From: Lotus japonicus
Taxonomy: Eukaryota > Streptophyta > Magnoliopsida > Fabales > Fabaceae
Direction: 5' to 3'
DNA length: 64,000 bases
NCBI RefSeq assembly: GCF_012489685.1
Contig: NC_080042.1
Span: 11,794,150 to 11,858,149, forward strand
The notes beneath the pieces are model-generated. The model was not told the origin of the DNA. It made no database searches and saw nothing but the letters and a program-made list of their open reading frames with translations. Shown one piece after another: positions 34,546 through 46,099 of this stretch. Position numbers and translations under genes: made by a program. The first letter of the stretch is position 1; each line of letters begins with the position of its first letter.

Positions 34546-36121
34546 CTAGCGTTTTTACCCCGTACGTTGCACGGCGAATCGATGATTTCGCAAAAATGAG
34601 TATTCAACCAAGCAAAATCACAATGAGTATCTCACAACTTGCAAAATTTGTCAAAAACTTCATATATATTTAATCCTAAATAGTTTGTGAAAAACATTTT
34701 TAAAATTGTGAAAAACATACTTAAATAAGATGAAAAATTGTTACCGAGAGTTGCGAAGCTATGAGACATAAGGGTTGAAGGGGAATGAAGAGTTAGCAAA
34801 AATTATTAGTTTTTACATAAATTATTTCTTATGTAAAATATTTTTCCCCGTGGAAGATTTTTACCATGTGATCTAAATATAATTAAATTTTTCAGTACAC
34901 TAAATATATGTATATAGTACTCATTTAAGAAAAATGTTTTAAAATCTGACTGAATATTTGACCCCAATCACTATTATTTAGTACTCCCTCCGTTCCAAAA
35001 CTATTGTAGTTTTAGCATTTTTGTTTTGTTCCAAAACCATTGTTGTTTTACATATCCAATGCACTTTATCTAATTCTCTTCCACTCATGCACTCATTTAA
35101 TATTGTATTTCCCAAGGATCACCTCTTATTTTCACCAATCACAATTCTCACCAATTAGTTAACCAATAAATTGTATTCTCTCTCTTTCCTATTACTCATA
35201 TTAAATAAGGGTGTTTCAGTCAAATTATAATATCAATTAATGAACTCTTAAACTTTGTGAAAAATCTTAAACTACAATAGTTTTGGAACGAAGGGAGTAC
35301 TAATTTTAAATTTCAAACTCAAATTACAATTTTTTTTTACAAATTTTAAAAAACATGACTTTTCCTAATTTTTTGTAATGATAATTAAAGGAATTTAAAT
35401 TAATTTTCATATACATAAAATTAGGATTGATCCATTGAATATGCAAAGAACATGAGGCGTACCCATCTTGGGCAAGTTCAATAGTTTTCATTTTCTGCTT
35501 AGTACCATCTTTCTCAAACTCTTGTTCTCCACTTGCTACAATAGAGAATCCTAATTACATCTCATGATATACAGAAAAAAATTGTAAGGAATGAGAGTTT
35601 AAACTAAAAAACCGGATTTTCCATTTAATGTAAAAAACATTTAAATATTTAATGTATTTTTGTATCATGTAATATTCTAAATTATTTTAATTGCATTCAT
35701 AACCATTATTTTCTTTTCAATTAAATTTATGTTAAATAATGAAATCAGTGTTTTTTCTCTTTTTAATAGTAATTAGTATTAAATGTTGTATTATGATTTT
35801 TTTAAACATGTAAAATTATTAAATGTTTGAAATTGTCAATGATACATAATTAAAATTGTGAATGATACATATTAATGTGATTTTTGTATCATGTTATTTT
35901 TGTATCATGCAAACATTAAATTATTTTAATTGCATTCATAACTATCATTTAATAGGAGACAAAGATACAAAATTATAGGGAAATCAAACTGTTTTTAATG
36001 TGTGTGAGTCTCTCTAGTCGTGACACTTGTCAGTCATAGAGGGGGTGTGATAACTTTTATTCTTGTAATGCCATGTGTACAATGTTTTTGGATAATGATT
36101 TTCTTTTATATAGTATATAGA
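34546..36121 (-). mobile_element. Helitron-like element (inner)
   Basis: Minus-strand 5' end TCTATATACTATATAAAAG at 36121 (preceded by A) and 3' end with a small hairpin CCGTGCAACGTACGG, a short spacer and CTAG (34546-34549) followed by T. About 1.6 kb, AT-rich, no ORF. The 36121 start could instead pair with the 34412 end. Contains a Stowaway MITE. Confidence 0.5.
34984..35297. mobile_element. Stowaway-type MITE, 314 bp
   Basis: Long inverted ends: CTCCCTCCGTTCCAAAAC and the mirror GTTTTGGAACGAAGGGAG, extending about 30 bp inward, flanked by TA on both sides (34982-34983, 35298-35299). Confidence 0.88.
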
Positions 36122-36235
36122 TTACATTAATGAAGCTTTTTGTTGCTGATGCATCCAGGTTGTTTGTAATCTCTGCTTAAGTGTAGCTCTCAAGCGTTTG
36201 CTAATATGCTAATATATTTTCTCCTTTCTAAAAAA

Positions 36236-36417
36236 AATTAATGAAGCTCAATGCAAAATTTATTGTACTGGTCACCCTTTGGATATACCGACAGATTCGA
36301 GATTTAGTCACAATTAAGGCTCTTCATCCTCCCCTAGAGTGTATTGTGTGGGGATCGAACCCGAGAGTTCTTTACAAACGCTCAGCCTGCGTTGCTAACT
36401 GAGCTACCCCTCTTGGG
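36236..36417 (-). mobile_element. tRNA-derived SINE
   Basis: Minus-strand RNA polymerase III boxes: A box TAGCTCAGTTAGCAACG (36406-36390) and B box GGGTTCGATCC (36361-36351). The head resembles a tRNA but cannot fold into a full cloverleaf with a proper acceptor stem, and about 110 bp of non-tRNA body follow before a T-rich 3' end near 36236. That head-body-tail layout is that of a plant SINE. Target duplication not resolved. Confidence 0.6.
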
Positions 36418-37872
36418 TTAATTTTTTAGTATATTAAAGCACATATTTAATATTTTATGTTTCTTTAATAAAAATTATTTTCAATTTATTTCGTGATTAT
36501 ATGTTTAAATAGAAATGCACTCTCATTATTATGTAAAATGATGAAAATATATAATTAGAGCGGAATAATTTAGTCTGTGTTTGTGTAAAATCATCTCTGA
36601 AAGTAAAAAGACTTTTATAAAGTGGTATTTATCTCTTGCTTTCATGTTTTGGCCATGAAAGTAGTGTTTTCAGTTGAAACTTTATGGGAAGTGTGCTAAT
36701 GAAAGTTTAATGTCGAAACATATTCTTAGTTACACATATAAAAATTATACTATTTATTGCATAATGAATATTTAATTAATTAATATGCAGTTTGTAAGAG
36801 CATATATTGTTTAACTTAATTATGAATTAAGATAATAATTTATCTTATTCGATAAATTTTTATAGTTTTATTCAAAGTAAAAAATTATAAAACCTCATAA
36901 GACAATTTGAAAACACAAGTCATTCAACCTAATGAATGTCTATTACAATGGTTAAAATCAGCTCTTTGAATTCCTGAGAGTTCTCTCCTTAAGGAATGCA
37001 CTTTATGATAGACCTTTAACTTTCACTACACTAAAGTAGAACATGATTCCCTCAGTAGAGGATACATGTGGTTAACACAAATAAATTATAAGGACTTAGT
37101 TAAAAAGATTCTTAAACTCGTGTTCCATAATAATGTGCAAAAGTGAAAGTTACTTAAGAATGATTGTTATTTTTTATCAATGAAGAAATATTGTAGCTAT
37201 ATCAAATATAATTTCATTTATGAAGTTTATTAAATACTTCATTGCATACTACATTTTTAGTCTATTGTAGATGAGTGCAACAATAATAAACCTCATATGA
37301 GGTTATAAACTCATATTAAATATTATTAGAAAACATATTTTAAATCAAAATTTTAAAATTAAACTATTTTGACAAATAAATTTAATTAAATTATTCTAAT
37401 ATTTTTTATAAATAACATGGCATGCATAACATATTTAATATATATCTCCTAATTTTATTAAATTAGTTTTTAATATATTTAATTTATTCATCATCATATA
37501 TGTAGTTAAATAGAAAAATTACTCTATGATGATTTTAACTATCAATAATTAATTAATAAAAAATATTTAATAATTTTAAATCGATTTTATTTATAATTAA
37601 TTAATTTTAATTCTTAATATTTGTCAACTCAAGTTATTTTTTAAAATTATAACTATTATTATTGAATATAGGTCTTTTTGTGAATACTTAATGTGGGTAC
37701 TTGAATAGCTTTTGACAATACAATTTGTTTTTCAGTTTTTAATCTTATTATTTAATATAATTATTACAAAGATAATAATTAGTTATTACTTAATGCATTA
37801 TAATACAAACCATCTTTACTAATGTATTTAATGTAATGGTTCAAGTGTGCTTTACTTATATATAGATATAGA

Positions 37873-38567
37873 TACTTATATAAGATTACAATACAGGGTG
37901 CATTATCTCCAATCTAATATCTGTATATGAAGGAGTTACTTCATTAATCATTAATATCCTTAATTCACATTAAAGAACATTCTAATTAGATCATGCTTAG
38001 ATATGATTCTCGTCCATGTAAAATAGGGTTGAATTATTGGTCCCTAAAAAAATTTATTGAAATAAATCTCTACACGGTTATGATAATATATGAAAAGATG
38101 ATTACTATGATATCCATAATGTATCATACATGGATGATGTGGCCAATAAATAATTTACATCTACCAATTTTTTACTTATATTTTAGTATTTTAATTTTAA
38201 AATATGGAGGGGTGAATGGTAAATTTAAATGTGGGTAAGCTTAAAGAGAGCGGAGAGGGTTTGTTGTCGTCAGGTGAAAAATGTATGTTGGATGGTTGCT
38301 GGAGATGGAGCGAGGAGGATATAAGGGTTATGGTTGATGTCTTGTTCCTGTGATTGTGTCTAGTGGATCTAGGTTGGAGAACGAGGTTGTTGGGGCTGAG
38401 GCTAGTAGACTTCCGAAAGATGCCCTATTTTCGAACGTGGGTGGGGGATTTCTAGTTCGGAGGGTTCATCTCACAGGTTTGAGCTGAACTGGTTGTTGGT
38501 AGAGAGGAGGTCCGAGTTCAGTATGTGGGTCAGGGTGGTCTTGCCCTCTCTTTGGTAACTCGTGGCC
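37873..38567. other. Spacer, nothing recognised
   Basis: AT-rich to 38220, then a G-rich stretch (38240-38560) that looks like former genic or leader sequence but contains no ORF I can support. Confidence 0.4.
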
Positions 38568-39818
38568 TCTATTGATATCCGAAAAAGTAACACAAGAAAG
38601 GGGGGTTTGAATTATGTTCAGTTAAAACTTGAGTTTTTCAAACGAATATAAGTTTATCAAAATATTTTCGCAATCGTTTGATGCAGTGAATATAAAAAAT
38701 AAGAGATAGGCGATAGGCATACATCAATATATCCTGATTCACCCACAAACGATGGGGCTACATCCAGTCCTTGGCTTAACCAAGATTTTCACTAACAAAT
38801 ATCAAGGACTTCTCCTACAAAAAGTATTAGACAAGACTTCTCCCAACCAAGTATTCTACAAGACTCTTCCCAACAAGTATTCTACAAGACTTCTCCTAAC
38901 AAGTATTAGACAGGACTCCTCCCAGGTTCAAGTATTGTTCAAGACTTATCCTAAGATTTTTTTCAAGATCGTTTGGCTCTACAGGGTTCTCTTCTCACAA
39001 GAGGGATAATAGAAATTACAAAGCTCGGGAACTACAAAGTGTTTGAGTGAATTTGACTCTAAGGAATACTTTGTGTTCTTGATCTAGAGAGAGTTTTATA
39101 TAAAGATTTGACTCTTAGGTATTTCTCTCTTTGAAGCAGAAGACGTCTATAGGGTTTGACTCTTAAGTTTTTCTTTGGATATTGCATCTTTCTTGTTTGA
39201 AGAAGATTTTCGACTAGATGAAATTTCTAGCTCGGTTTCTTGTCTCTGAAAATATTCTCTCCTTTATACTTCAAGAGCTTCCAGGTTTTGTTTAGAGCCA
39301 TTGGAGCGTGTAGAGCCTCTTGAGTATTAGCTAGTTGATCAAACGCTCTTCTTGTCAGGTGCATTGAATGCATTGTGTCCTTTGCTGAAGCCAAATTCTA
39401 CAAAGTGCTTCTTGTCAGTTGGTTGGTAGCGTGAGTAGAAACGTTTCAGTCCTTTAGTGAGAGAAAGAGGAAACTTCTGATGGTGACAACTTTGTACTTG
39501 TTTCCTTGTCCAATGTGCTTTGTGAGATATCACATGATTCTTGCACTTGACTTTCTCTTTCAACAATGTCAGAGAGCTTTCAATTTGAATATATGTCGCT
39601 CTTTTCTCTAAACATTTCTTGATCTTCATCCTTTGAGATAGACGATATGGATCTTCATTAGTCATAGTCTTCTCAGATGATATGTCAGCTTGGATATGTC
39701 TTGCACAGCTTTGACCCGATGCTTTGAATCTTCTTCTTTCTTCGATCATTCTTTTCTCTCTTGATCAGACGACTTAACAGATTTGACTTTCCATTGCTTG
39801 AGTAGTCTGTCTTGTATC

Positions 39819-42800
39819 TATAAGACCCAGGATTTTAGAATTAAATAAATAATTAATTTCCAACTCACGCATAGGATTTTGTGTAAGCGTGAGAGGAACT
39901 TGACTTGTGGTTGATGTTTGGATTACTATTATGAAGGAGAAAGTTCAGGAAATAACTAAGAATAGTACTATAGTCACTATAGGTTATAGCACGAGCTTTA
40001 TTCACTTCCGCCTTAGGGCGAAAGCGTTAGTAAAAGGCTAATCCGCTCTTAAAACACTATAGAAGCGAAATTCAAAAATATTCAGAGGATTATAAGAATT
40101 TCTCTTATTCCTTTCCCCGACGAGTGTTTCGACACGAAACCCTGGAATGTACGAACGATCGATTTCAATTCTTAGAAGTTTTCCGAAACTGAATCCCTGA
40201 TAGCTCAAGAACCTTAGAGTAAACTGTCGATGAAGACTTTTTCTATTCGGAGCTTCAAACGAATATTCCACACACGTACACCCATTTATTTCGATGTTTT
40301 AGACCTTTCTTCAGAAGGAAGTTTTCTCTTCCGACATCAACTGCAAAAAATAACTTTTCAGGTTAAATCGATTAACACCGTTAGTGAATCGTTTGCTTAA
40401 ATTCCAAGAAACCTGTTTCGAGTTTTGGAATTCTGTCGCCGGATTCTTTCTTATAATTCACAGAGGAATGTGCAGGAAAAATCGGAATCGCGAAATTTTT
40501 ATTTTCCCGCATTTTCCCTCTCCTATAAATAGCTTGAAAAACCAAAAATCCTCACCATTTCACCCATGGAGGCCGCAGCTTGGAGAGGAGAAGGAGGAGG
40601 AGAGATTTTTGCCGATTCTTGCCTGATCGTCGCTCTGTTCATTGCTACGTGTAGATCTCGAGGTACTGATACTATTCCTTACCTCTGATCGTAAATTCTG
40701 TCGCATTTCTCTATGTCTTTCTATGCTCAAAGTTTTGAGCTTTTTGTAAAAGTGTCCAAATAACTTGATTTCTCTGTCAAACCTTATTCCCTACATGCCT
40801 AAGAGCATGAATATCCAGTTGTTTTCCGCTGAATCTCACCGAATCGTCGCAGAGTTTCGTTTTTCTAGAAATACCCATTTTCATTTAAAAGCTTCGCTTT
40901 TTGGTTCGAAAACTCTCGACTTAGCTTAGCGCCAGTAGGATTAGTTGTTATAAATATCGTTAGGATCAAGCTCATCAAATTTATTTTTCGAAACTCCAAC
41001 TTTGAATTTCCGAGCTAAAAATACTGACCAAAATACCCCTGTTCTAGTTTTCGACTGATAATTTTTCTGAGAGTTTCCATGGCCTAGATATCGCCTAAGA
41101 ATACCTAGGAATTAAATTAGATCGAAGAAAAAGTTCGGGAAACCCTATTTTTGGAAGTGGCCGAAACTTGATGGAATTGTACCGTGTCCAAAACTAAATT
41201 TTGGGTTTGTATGGCCTGAGCCATAGCGTAGCCCTCTCTGTTGTCGAAATTTTGGCTTTGGTTTCGTGTCATTCCGAGTTTTGTAGCTCGAGTTATGCGC
41301 ATTTTAGCGAAAACATGTCTTATTGTCCATTCGTGCCTAAATGTCGAACTCTAAAGCTTCGAAAGCTTCTTTTTGGGTTTTGTTAGTGTTATTAGTTGTA
41401 TTGTTTCTTAGCGACTAAGCAATGATACTTTTCTTAAGGTTTGGAACGAGTTGAGCTGAGGAAAGAGGCTTTGGTGCAAGCGGTGAGGTTTCACGGCGGA
41501 GGAGGACGCTTCAGGGAACTTGCTGAGTCGGGGACTTGCTTCTGGATCGACTGTTATGTTAAGCTTGGATGGATAAATAAAAGGTAAGGGTAACTCATTT
41601 TTAGTGCGTACTTGAGTCTTGCATGTATTTATCGCACTGCATGCGTTTGAGAGATGAAGGTGTTTAAATTGAATGACATTTGATTATGACTGTTGTGCTG
41701 AACTGGGAAAATGTTTTCTGGAGGCTTAGGCCGAGTGAACTTATTATTGAGACGTGTGTCTCCGTTTTCTGAGAGACTTCGGTCGTTTACTGGTTTCTGT
41801 CATTGAATTGAGTTAGTATGCATTTTGATGAGACGTATGCTTGTTGATATAATGAATAACATGTGATTATCATGATTCGATTATTGGATTTGAGATTGTT
41901 GTTTGAGTGACCACTGAGTTGGATGAGATGTTTTGGTTTGCTTAAAGTGGCGATGAGGTGGGTTTGTCCCACGTGATTGTCCCGTCTTTCGAGGCGTTAT
42001 AAAGTGGCAATGAGGTGGATTTGTCCCACGCGATTGTCCCGTCTTTTGAGACGCTAAAGTGGCGATGAGGTGGGTTTGTCCCACGGGATTGTCCCGTCTT
42101 TTGAGACGTTATAAAGTGGCGATGAGGTGGGTTTGTCCCGCGTGATTGTCCCATCTTTTTGAGACGTTATAAAGTGGCGATGAGGTGGGTTTGTCCCGCG
42201 TGATTGTCCCGTCTTTTGAGACATTAAAGTGGCGATGAGGTGGGTTTGTCCCACGGGATTGTCCTGTCTTGCGAGACGTTATTGTTTGATTGATATTGTT
42301 GAGGTTATTGATATCCTAGTTGATTATATTGTTGGTTTTGTTGATATATGAGTTGATTTGTATTGTTGGTTTTGTTGAAATTTGATCTACTTCTATACTG
42401 TTGAAGTTATTGTTATCTGAATTAATCTATGCTGTTAAGTTATTGATTTACGAGTTAGTTTATGTTGTTAAGTTTGGATAATATCTGTTTTAAAACCAAA
42501 TTGTTTAATTCTGTTAAATATATGATTTGATTTCATGATCGATAGGATGAGTTGTCATCTAATTTGAGTTAAGTTGCTAGTTTATTTACCATGCTAAGTA
42601 ATCAAATTTGAATAGCATGCTTTTATCTTTTATATGTGGTAGTTGTATGGAGTTAACCCTTTCTGTTTGCTACTTGTTGTTTGGGCGCTTAACACTATTA
42701 GGCGATGGAGAGCCTTCCGACGATGCTTAGCCATGCTGAGTTGGAGGAGAGATAGTAACCGACAGAGCAAGGATGGAAGAAGCTGTATAGTTTCCTCTTA

Positions 42801-43092
42801 GTAGTTTATGCTTTGAGTCTTCTTCGTTATCTGAAAACCTTGCTACTAAAATCCTGTTTTCGCCACTGTTTAAGTGTGCGTACTTATTTTGGAAACTTGC
42901 TTATGATATTGTAAGACACTATTATTATATGTCGTGAACGGGTTGTTTAATTAAGACTATGTTAGGTATTCAACTATGTTTAGTTGGTTTGAAAAGAAAA
43001 AATATATCGTGTTTTCTTAGGATTACGAAATAGTCCTTAGACTTTGTTAGGTTAGTAATGTGACTCCTCAGTTGAGAAATTGGGCCGTTACA
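39819..43092 (+). mobile_element. Gypsy-type solo LTR, 3,274 bp
   Basis: Begins TATAAGACCC (probably TG mutated to TA), ends GGGCCGTTACA, with a perfect 5-bp duplication gtatc (39814-39818, 43093-43097). It shares the GGAGTTAACC and GTTTGGGCGCTTAAC blocks with 13692-14286. A TATAAATAG at 40525 precedes a purine-rich leader, the likely promoter. It contains a tandem-repeat array (41944-42282). No coding region. Confidence 0.8.
41944..42282 (+). repeat. Six-copy ~56-bp tandem repeat in the solo LTR
   Basis: Six units of 55-58 bp, each starting AAAGTGGCGATGAGG. Each unit holds a small inverted repeat (GTGGGTTTGTCCCAC) and then GATTGTCCCGTCTTT. Unit lengths are not all multiples of three, so the minus-strand reading frames seen across it are not protein. 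Confidence 0.92.
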
Positions 43093-43202
43093 GTATCTTT
43101 GACCTTTCTTGTCTTGTTTGGACTCTCGTCTATCTTGATCGATTTTCTCTTCTCTTGTTCAGATGATCTAGTTAGTTTGACTTTCTTTGCTTGTATAGCT
43201 TA

Positions 43203-43727
43203 GGCTTAATTGAACTTTTGGTCCTCCAACTATGACCTTCTTGCGAAAATCGTCCCCAAACTTTAAAATTAGCAAAAAACGTCCTCAACGTTTACATGCC
43301 GTTGCAAAATTTGGTTGTCGTTTGCTTTCTGTGACAAAACTAACGTGAGAAGCTGATGTGGCTCCCTCACGCTTATCTCACGTGACTTTCTTGAGAGAGA
43401 TTGATGACGGGACAAGTCACATGCTTCTGATGTGACCCTAAAAAGTGTATTTAGGCCTGCAGAAGATGGTGATGTTGTGAATACCCTTTTAGGGTCACGT
43501 GAGAAGCATGTGACTTGTCCAGTCATCAATCTCTCTCAAGAAATTCACATGAGACACGCGTGGGGGAGTCACATCAGCTTCTCCTGTTAGTTTTCTCACG
43601 GAAGGAAAACGGCACACCAATTTTGCAATGACATTCAAATGTGGAGGATGTTTTTTGCTAATTTTGAAGTTTGGGAACGATTTTCGCAGGAATGCTATAG
43701 TTGGGGGACCAAAATTGCAATTAAGCC
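43203..43727. mobile_element. MULE-type MITE, 525 bp
   Basis: Inverted ends GGCTTAATTG / CAATTAAGCC extended inward by TTTTGGTCC... and ...GGACCAAAA, and a 9-bp duplication tatagctta / tatagttta (8 of 9 match; 43194-43202, 43728-43736). The 9-bp duplication points to Mutator-like elements. The arms also contain matching AAATTAGCAAAAAACGTCC-like blocks, so the TIR is long. Confidence 0.82.
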
Positions 43728-44167
43728 TATAGTTTACCTTGGCGTCTTCATGCTTTGTCTTGCACTTAATCATCAGAGGATGAGGATGTGAAGCATAGAG
43801 GTTATTTCCTAAAATATAATTCCCATGAAATATTTAACTAGTTCACTTATGCTTTTGAATATGGTTATCATTCAAAATATGATAAATGACTTATTCAGCA
43901 TTTGAACTTAACATCTATGAGGTTGTGATGTTTCTCCTTAGTTAGGTTGTCTTTAAGGCTATGTTTGGCACGCCTAGCTGATAAGCTAGCTGAAAGCTGA
44001 AAAGCTAGCTGGACTGGGCAAGACCCCAGGGTCCCTCGCCCAGGGACGCTGGCTTAAGGCGAGGAGCACATCAGGGACTTGAGCCTTTGTCCTGGAGGCC
44101 CAACTGGCCCATTAGGATGATTTAGAGGCGCTAGGCCCAACTCCCCTAACTAAAAATAGAGGAGGAG

Positions 44168-45472
44168 TGAAGGTGTGAAAAACGACTAGAAGGGGGGGTT
44201 GAATAGCGTTTTTAATATAAAAACTTTCCCCTTAAGATTTAAAGTAAATCTTTTCGGTTTCTCTAAGATAGATGGTGCAGCGGATAAAGATAGAGAGAAG
44301 AAAAAAGCACACAAGTATTTTATCCTGGTTCACTTGATAAATCCCTCAAGCTAATCCAGTCCACCCGTTAAGGTGATTTCTTCCTTCTTAGAATGAAGGC
44401 AATCCACTAATCAGATAATTGTTACAACTGCACTTGAAACCTACAAGTGACTAACAATACACTGACTTAGCTATCACTAAGATTCACTCTCTTAGTCTTC
44501 TCTAGGATCCGATCAACCTTGATCTCCTAAAGGAATCACCACTAAGATTCACTCTCTTAGTCTTCTTAAGGATACTGACCTACCCGGTCCCTTAAGGAAA
44601 ATCAAACAACTGTTTGAGGTTGGTGTTTACAAAGGTTTGCTTCTAAATAAGCTGAGTGTAAACTAAATAAGAACAGATGAAGAAAGTAGAGGCTTGAATC
44701 TTTTCTTGTATTGCAGCTCTTGATCTCTCTCTTTTCTTTCTTCTTTTTCTTCAGCCTTTTATAGTCCAAGGTGCAAAGGATATTTCTGTTGAGAGAATAT
44801 GACCGTTGGAGGGCATTTCTGGAACTTCCAGAACCTGCTGTGGCTGAACCTTGGTAGGTAGGCTTGTCAGAATAGTACACTGCTCTTGTACTTCTTGATA
44901 GAGACATTTGCCTTTAACCAATGACTTCTGATCAGAGTTATGCTTCGTGTTGGAACTTGTGAAGCTTGGTGATCAGAGTCAGAGGGATGCTTGGATCCTC
45001 TGACCTTCGTAACTTCTGCTTCTGGACCTTCAGAGCTTCTGGACCTTCAGAGCCTCTGGTCCCTCAGAGCTTCTGGTCTTCAGATCTTCTGATCCTCAGA
45101 TCTTCAGATCCTCTGATCCTCAGATCCTCTGATCTTCAGATCCTCTGATCCTCAGATCCTCAGATCGTCAGATCCTCTGATCCTCAGATCCTCTGATCTT
45201 CAGATCCTCAGATCCTCAGATCCTCTTATCTTCAGATCTTCTGATCTTCAGATCCTCTGATCCTCAGATCCTCTGATCCTCAGATCCTCTGATCTTCAGA
45301 TCTTCTGATCTTCAGAACTTCTGACGAATATATCTTCTGGTGTCAGAATCAGAACCTGTTTGTCAAAACACTCAAGACAAACATTAGAGTATCATAGTTG
45401 TTCATCCACAAATAAATACTTGTTATCATCAAAACATAGAGTTGTACCACATGACCAAATCTTGATCTTACA
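44168..45472 (-). repeat. 3' LTR of the gag-only copia element
   Basis: TGAAGGTGTG...GATCTTACA on the plus strand (minus: TGTAAGATC...). On the minus strand GGACTATAAAAGG (about 44768-44756) is the TATA box. It contains an array of CAGATCCTCTGATC-type repeats at about 45050-45312. Confidence 0.92.
45050..45312 (+). repeat. 16-bp tandem array (CAGATCCTCTGATC type), LTR copy 1
   Basis: Variants of an 8+8 bp unit, CAGATCCT/CTGATCCT, with CAGATCTT changes. It reads in one frame as the DLLILRSSD... repeats seen in plus-strand translations, but it is not a gene. Confidence 0.9.
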
Positions 45473-45808
45473 ATCTCCCCCTTTTTGATGATGACAAAAC
45501 CATGTATTTTGATGAACAACTCTAAACAAATAAACTGAATACACTCAGAGTATAAGGTATCAGAGTTAAAACTTATCCTGATGTGTATAGTTTATCTTGC
45601 TCCTTCTGAATCCAAGACTCGTGCTTGATTCTGAGCTAAGCTCCCCCTGAATCTAATACTTAATATCAACGTTAGTAATATCTAGATTCTGAGCTAAATA
45701 ATATAGGAGTTGTCAAGATACTATAAGTTCTCCCCCTTTTTGTCATAAGCAAAAAGAATGAAGGTGGAAAAAAAATAGTAAGAGCATAAGACGAAATACT
45801 CCCCCTCA
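45473..45808 (-). promoter_or_regulatory. Multiplied polypurine tract of the gag-only copia element
   Basis: On the minus strand four GGGGGAG motifs approach the 3' LTR: about 45808-45798, 45741-45729, 45650-45640 and the final CAAAAAGGGGGAGAT (45487-45473), which abuts it. Same arrangement as 31934-32491. Confidence 0.75.
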
Positions 45809-46099
45809 GAAGGAATACCAAGGGATACTTGGCTGCTGATTAGTATATCTTCTTATGAGAGCAGAAGTGTCAAAGTCCAGAGGTTCTGGTGACATCTCCA
45901 TTCTGGAAAAAATTCCATCTTCAGATGCTTCAGAATGAAAAGCTATGAACCTACTCTTCTTCTGATGACGCAAGTCAGAAGTTGTAGTAGCATCTTCTGA
46001 TGTTGTTGCTTCTGGTTTGACAAGTTCTGAGTCTTTGTTTCTATCTGAAACAGTCATGCTCATCTCTACAAGCTTTTTCAGCTAGCTTTGACTTGACCA

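Larger units (their letters stand above)
34412..37872 (-). mobile_element. Helitron-like element (outer), non-autonomous
   Basis: On the minus strand a 5' end TCTATATCTATATATAAG begins at 37872 after an A, and a 3' end lies at 34412: a hairpin CCCGTGCAACGCACGGG, eight bases, then CTAG followed by T. TC start, hairpin, CTRR end and insertion between A and T are Helitron marks. A second pair of ends lies inside (34546, 36121), so which 5' end goes with which 3' end is uncertain. No Rep/helicase is encoded. Confidence 0.5.
38573..43913 (-). mobile_element. Copia-type solo LTR, split by two later insertions
   Basis: Bounded by TGATATCCGAAAAAG (38573) and GAACTTAACA (43913), with a perfect 5-bp duplication tctat (38568-38572, 43914-43918). 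In minus orientation it starts TGTTAAGTTC and ends with the CAAACCCCCCTTTCTTG-type block seen in the LTR at 44168-45472. Without its inserts (solo LTR 39819-43092 and MULE MITE 43203-43727) it would be about 1.5 kb. No internal region remains, so LTR-LTR recombination is likely. Related debris lies at 60090-60641. Confidence 0.75.

Noticed and set aside
36351..36417. Functional tRNA gene
   Set aside because: A and B boxes are present but the acceptor stem does not pair and a non-tRNA body follows; it is a SINE head.
38752..39009. Plus-strand ORF with repeated SNKYSTRLL-like words
   Set aside because: It reads short direct repeats (AGTATTCTACAAGACT-type) of the copia-type solo LTR and has no start context or domain.
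41881..42254. Repeated minus-strand protein frames (GQTHLIATL-type)
   Set aside because: They are translations of the 56-bp tandem array, whose unit length is not a constant multiple of three; no single frame runs through it.
41944..42282. CRISPR-like regular repeats
   Set aside because: Units are directly adjacent with no unique spacers, in a eukaryotic LTR; it is a tandem repeat.
44966..45148. Ser/Leu/Asp-repeat ORF, also at 48782-48964
   Set aside because: It is the translation of the CAGATC tandem array in the LTR; identical in both LTR copies and not a gene.
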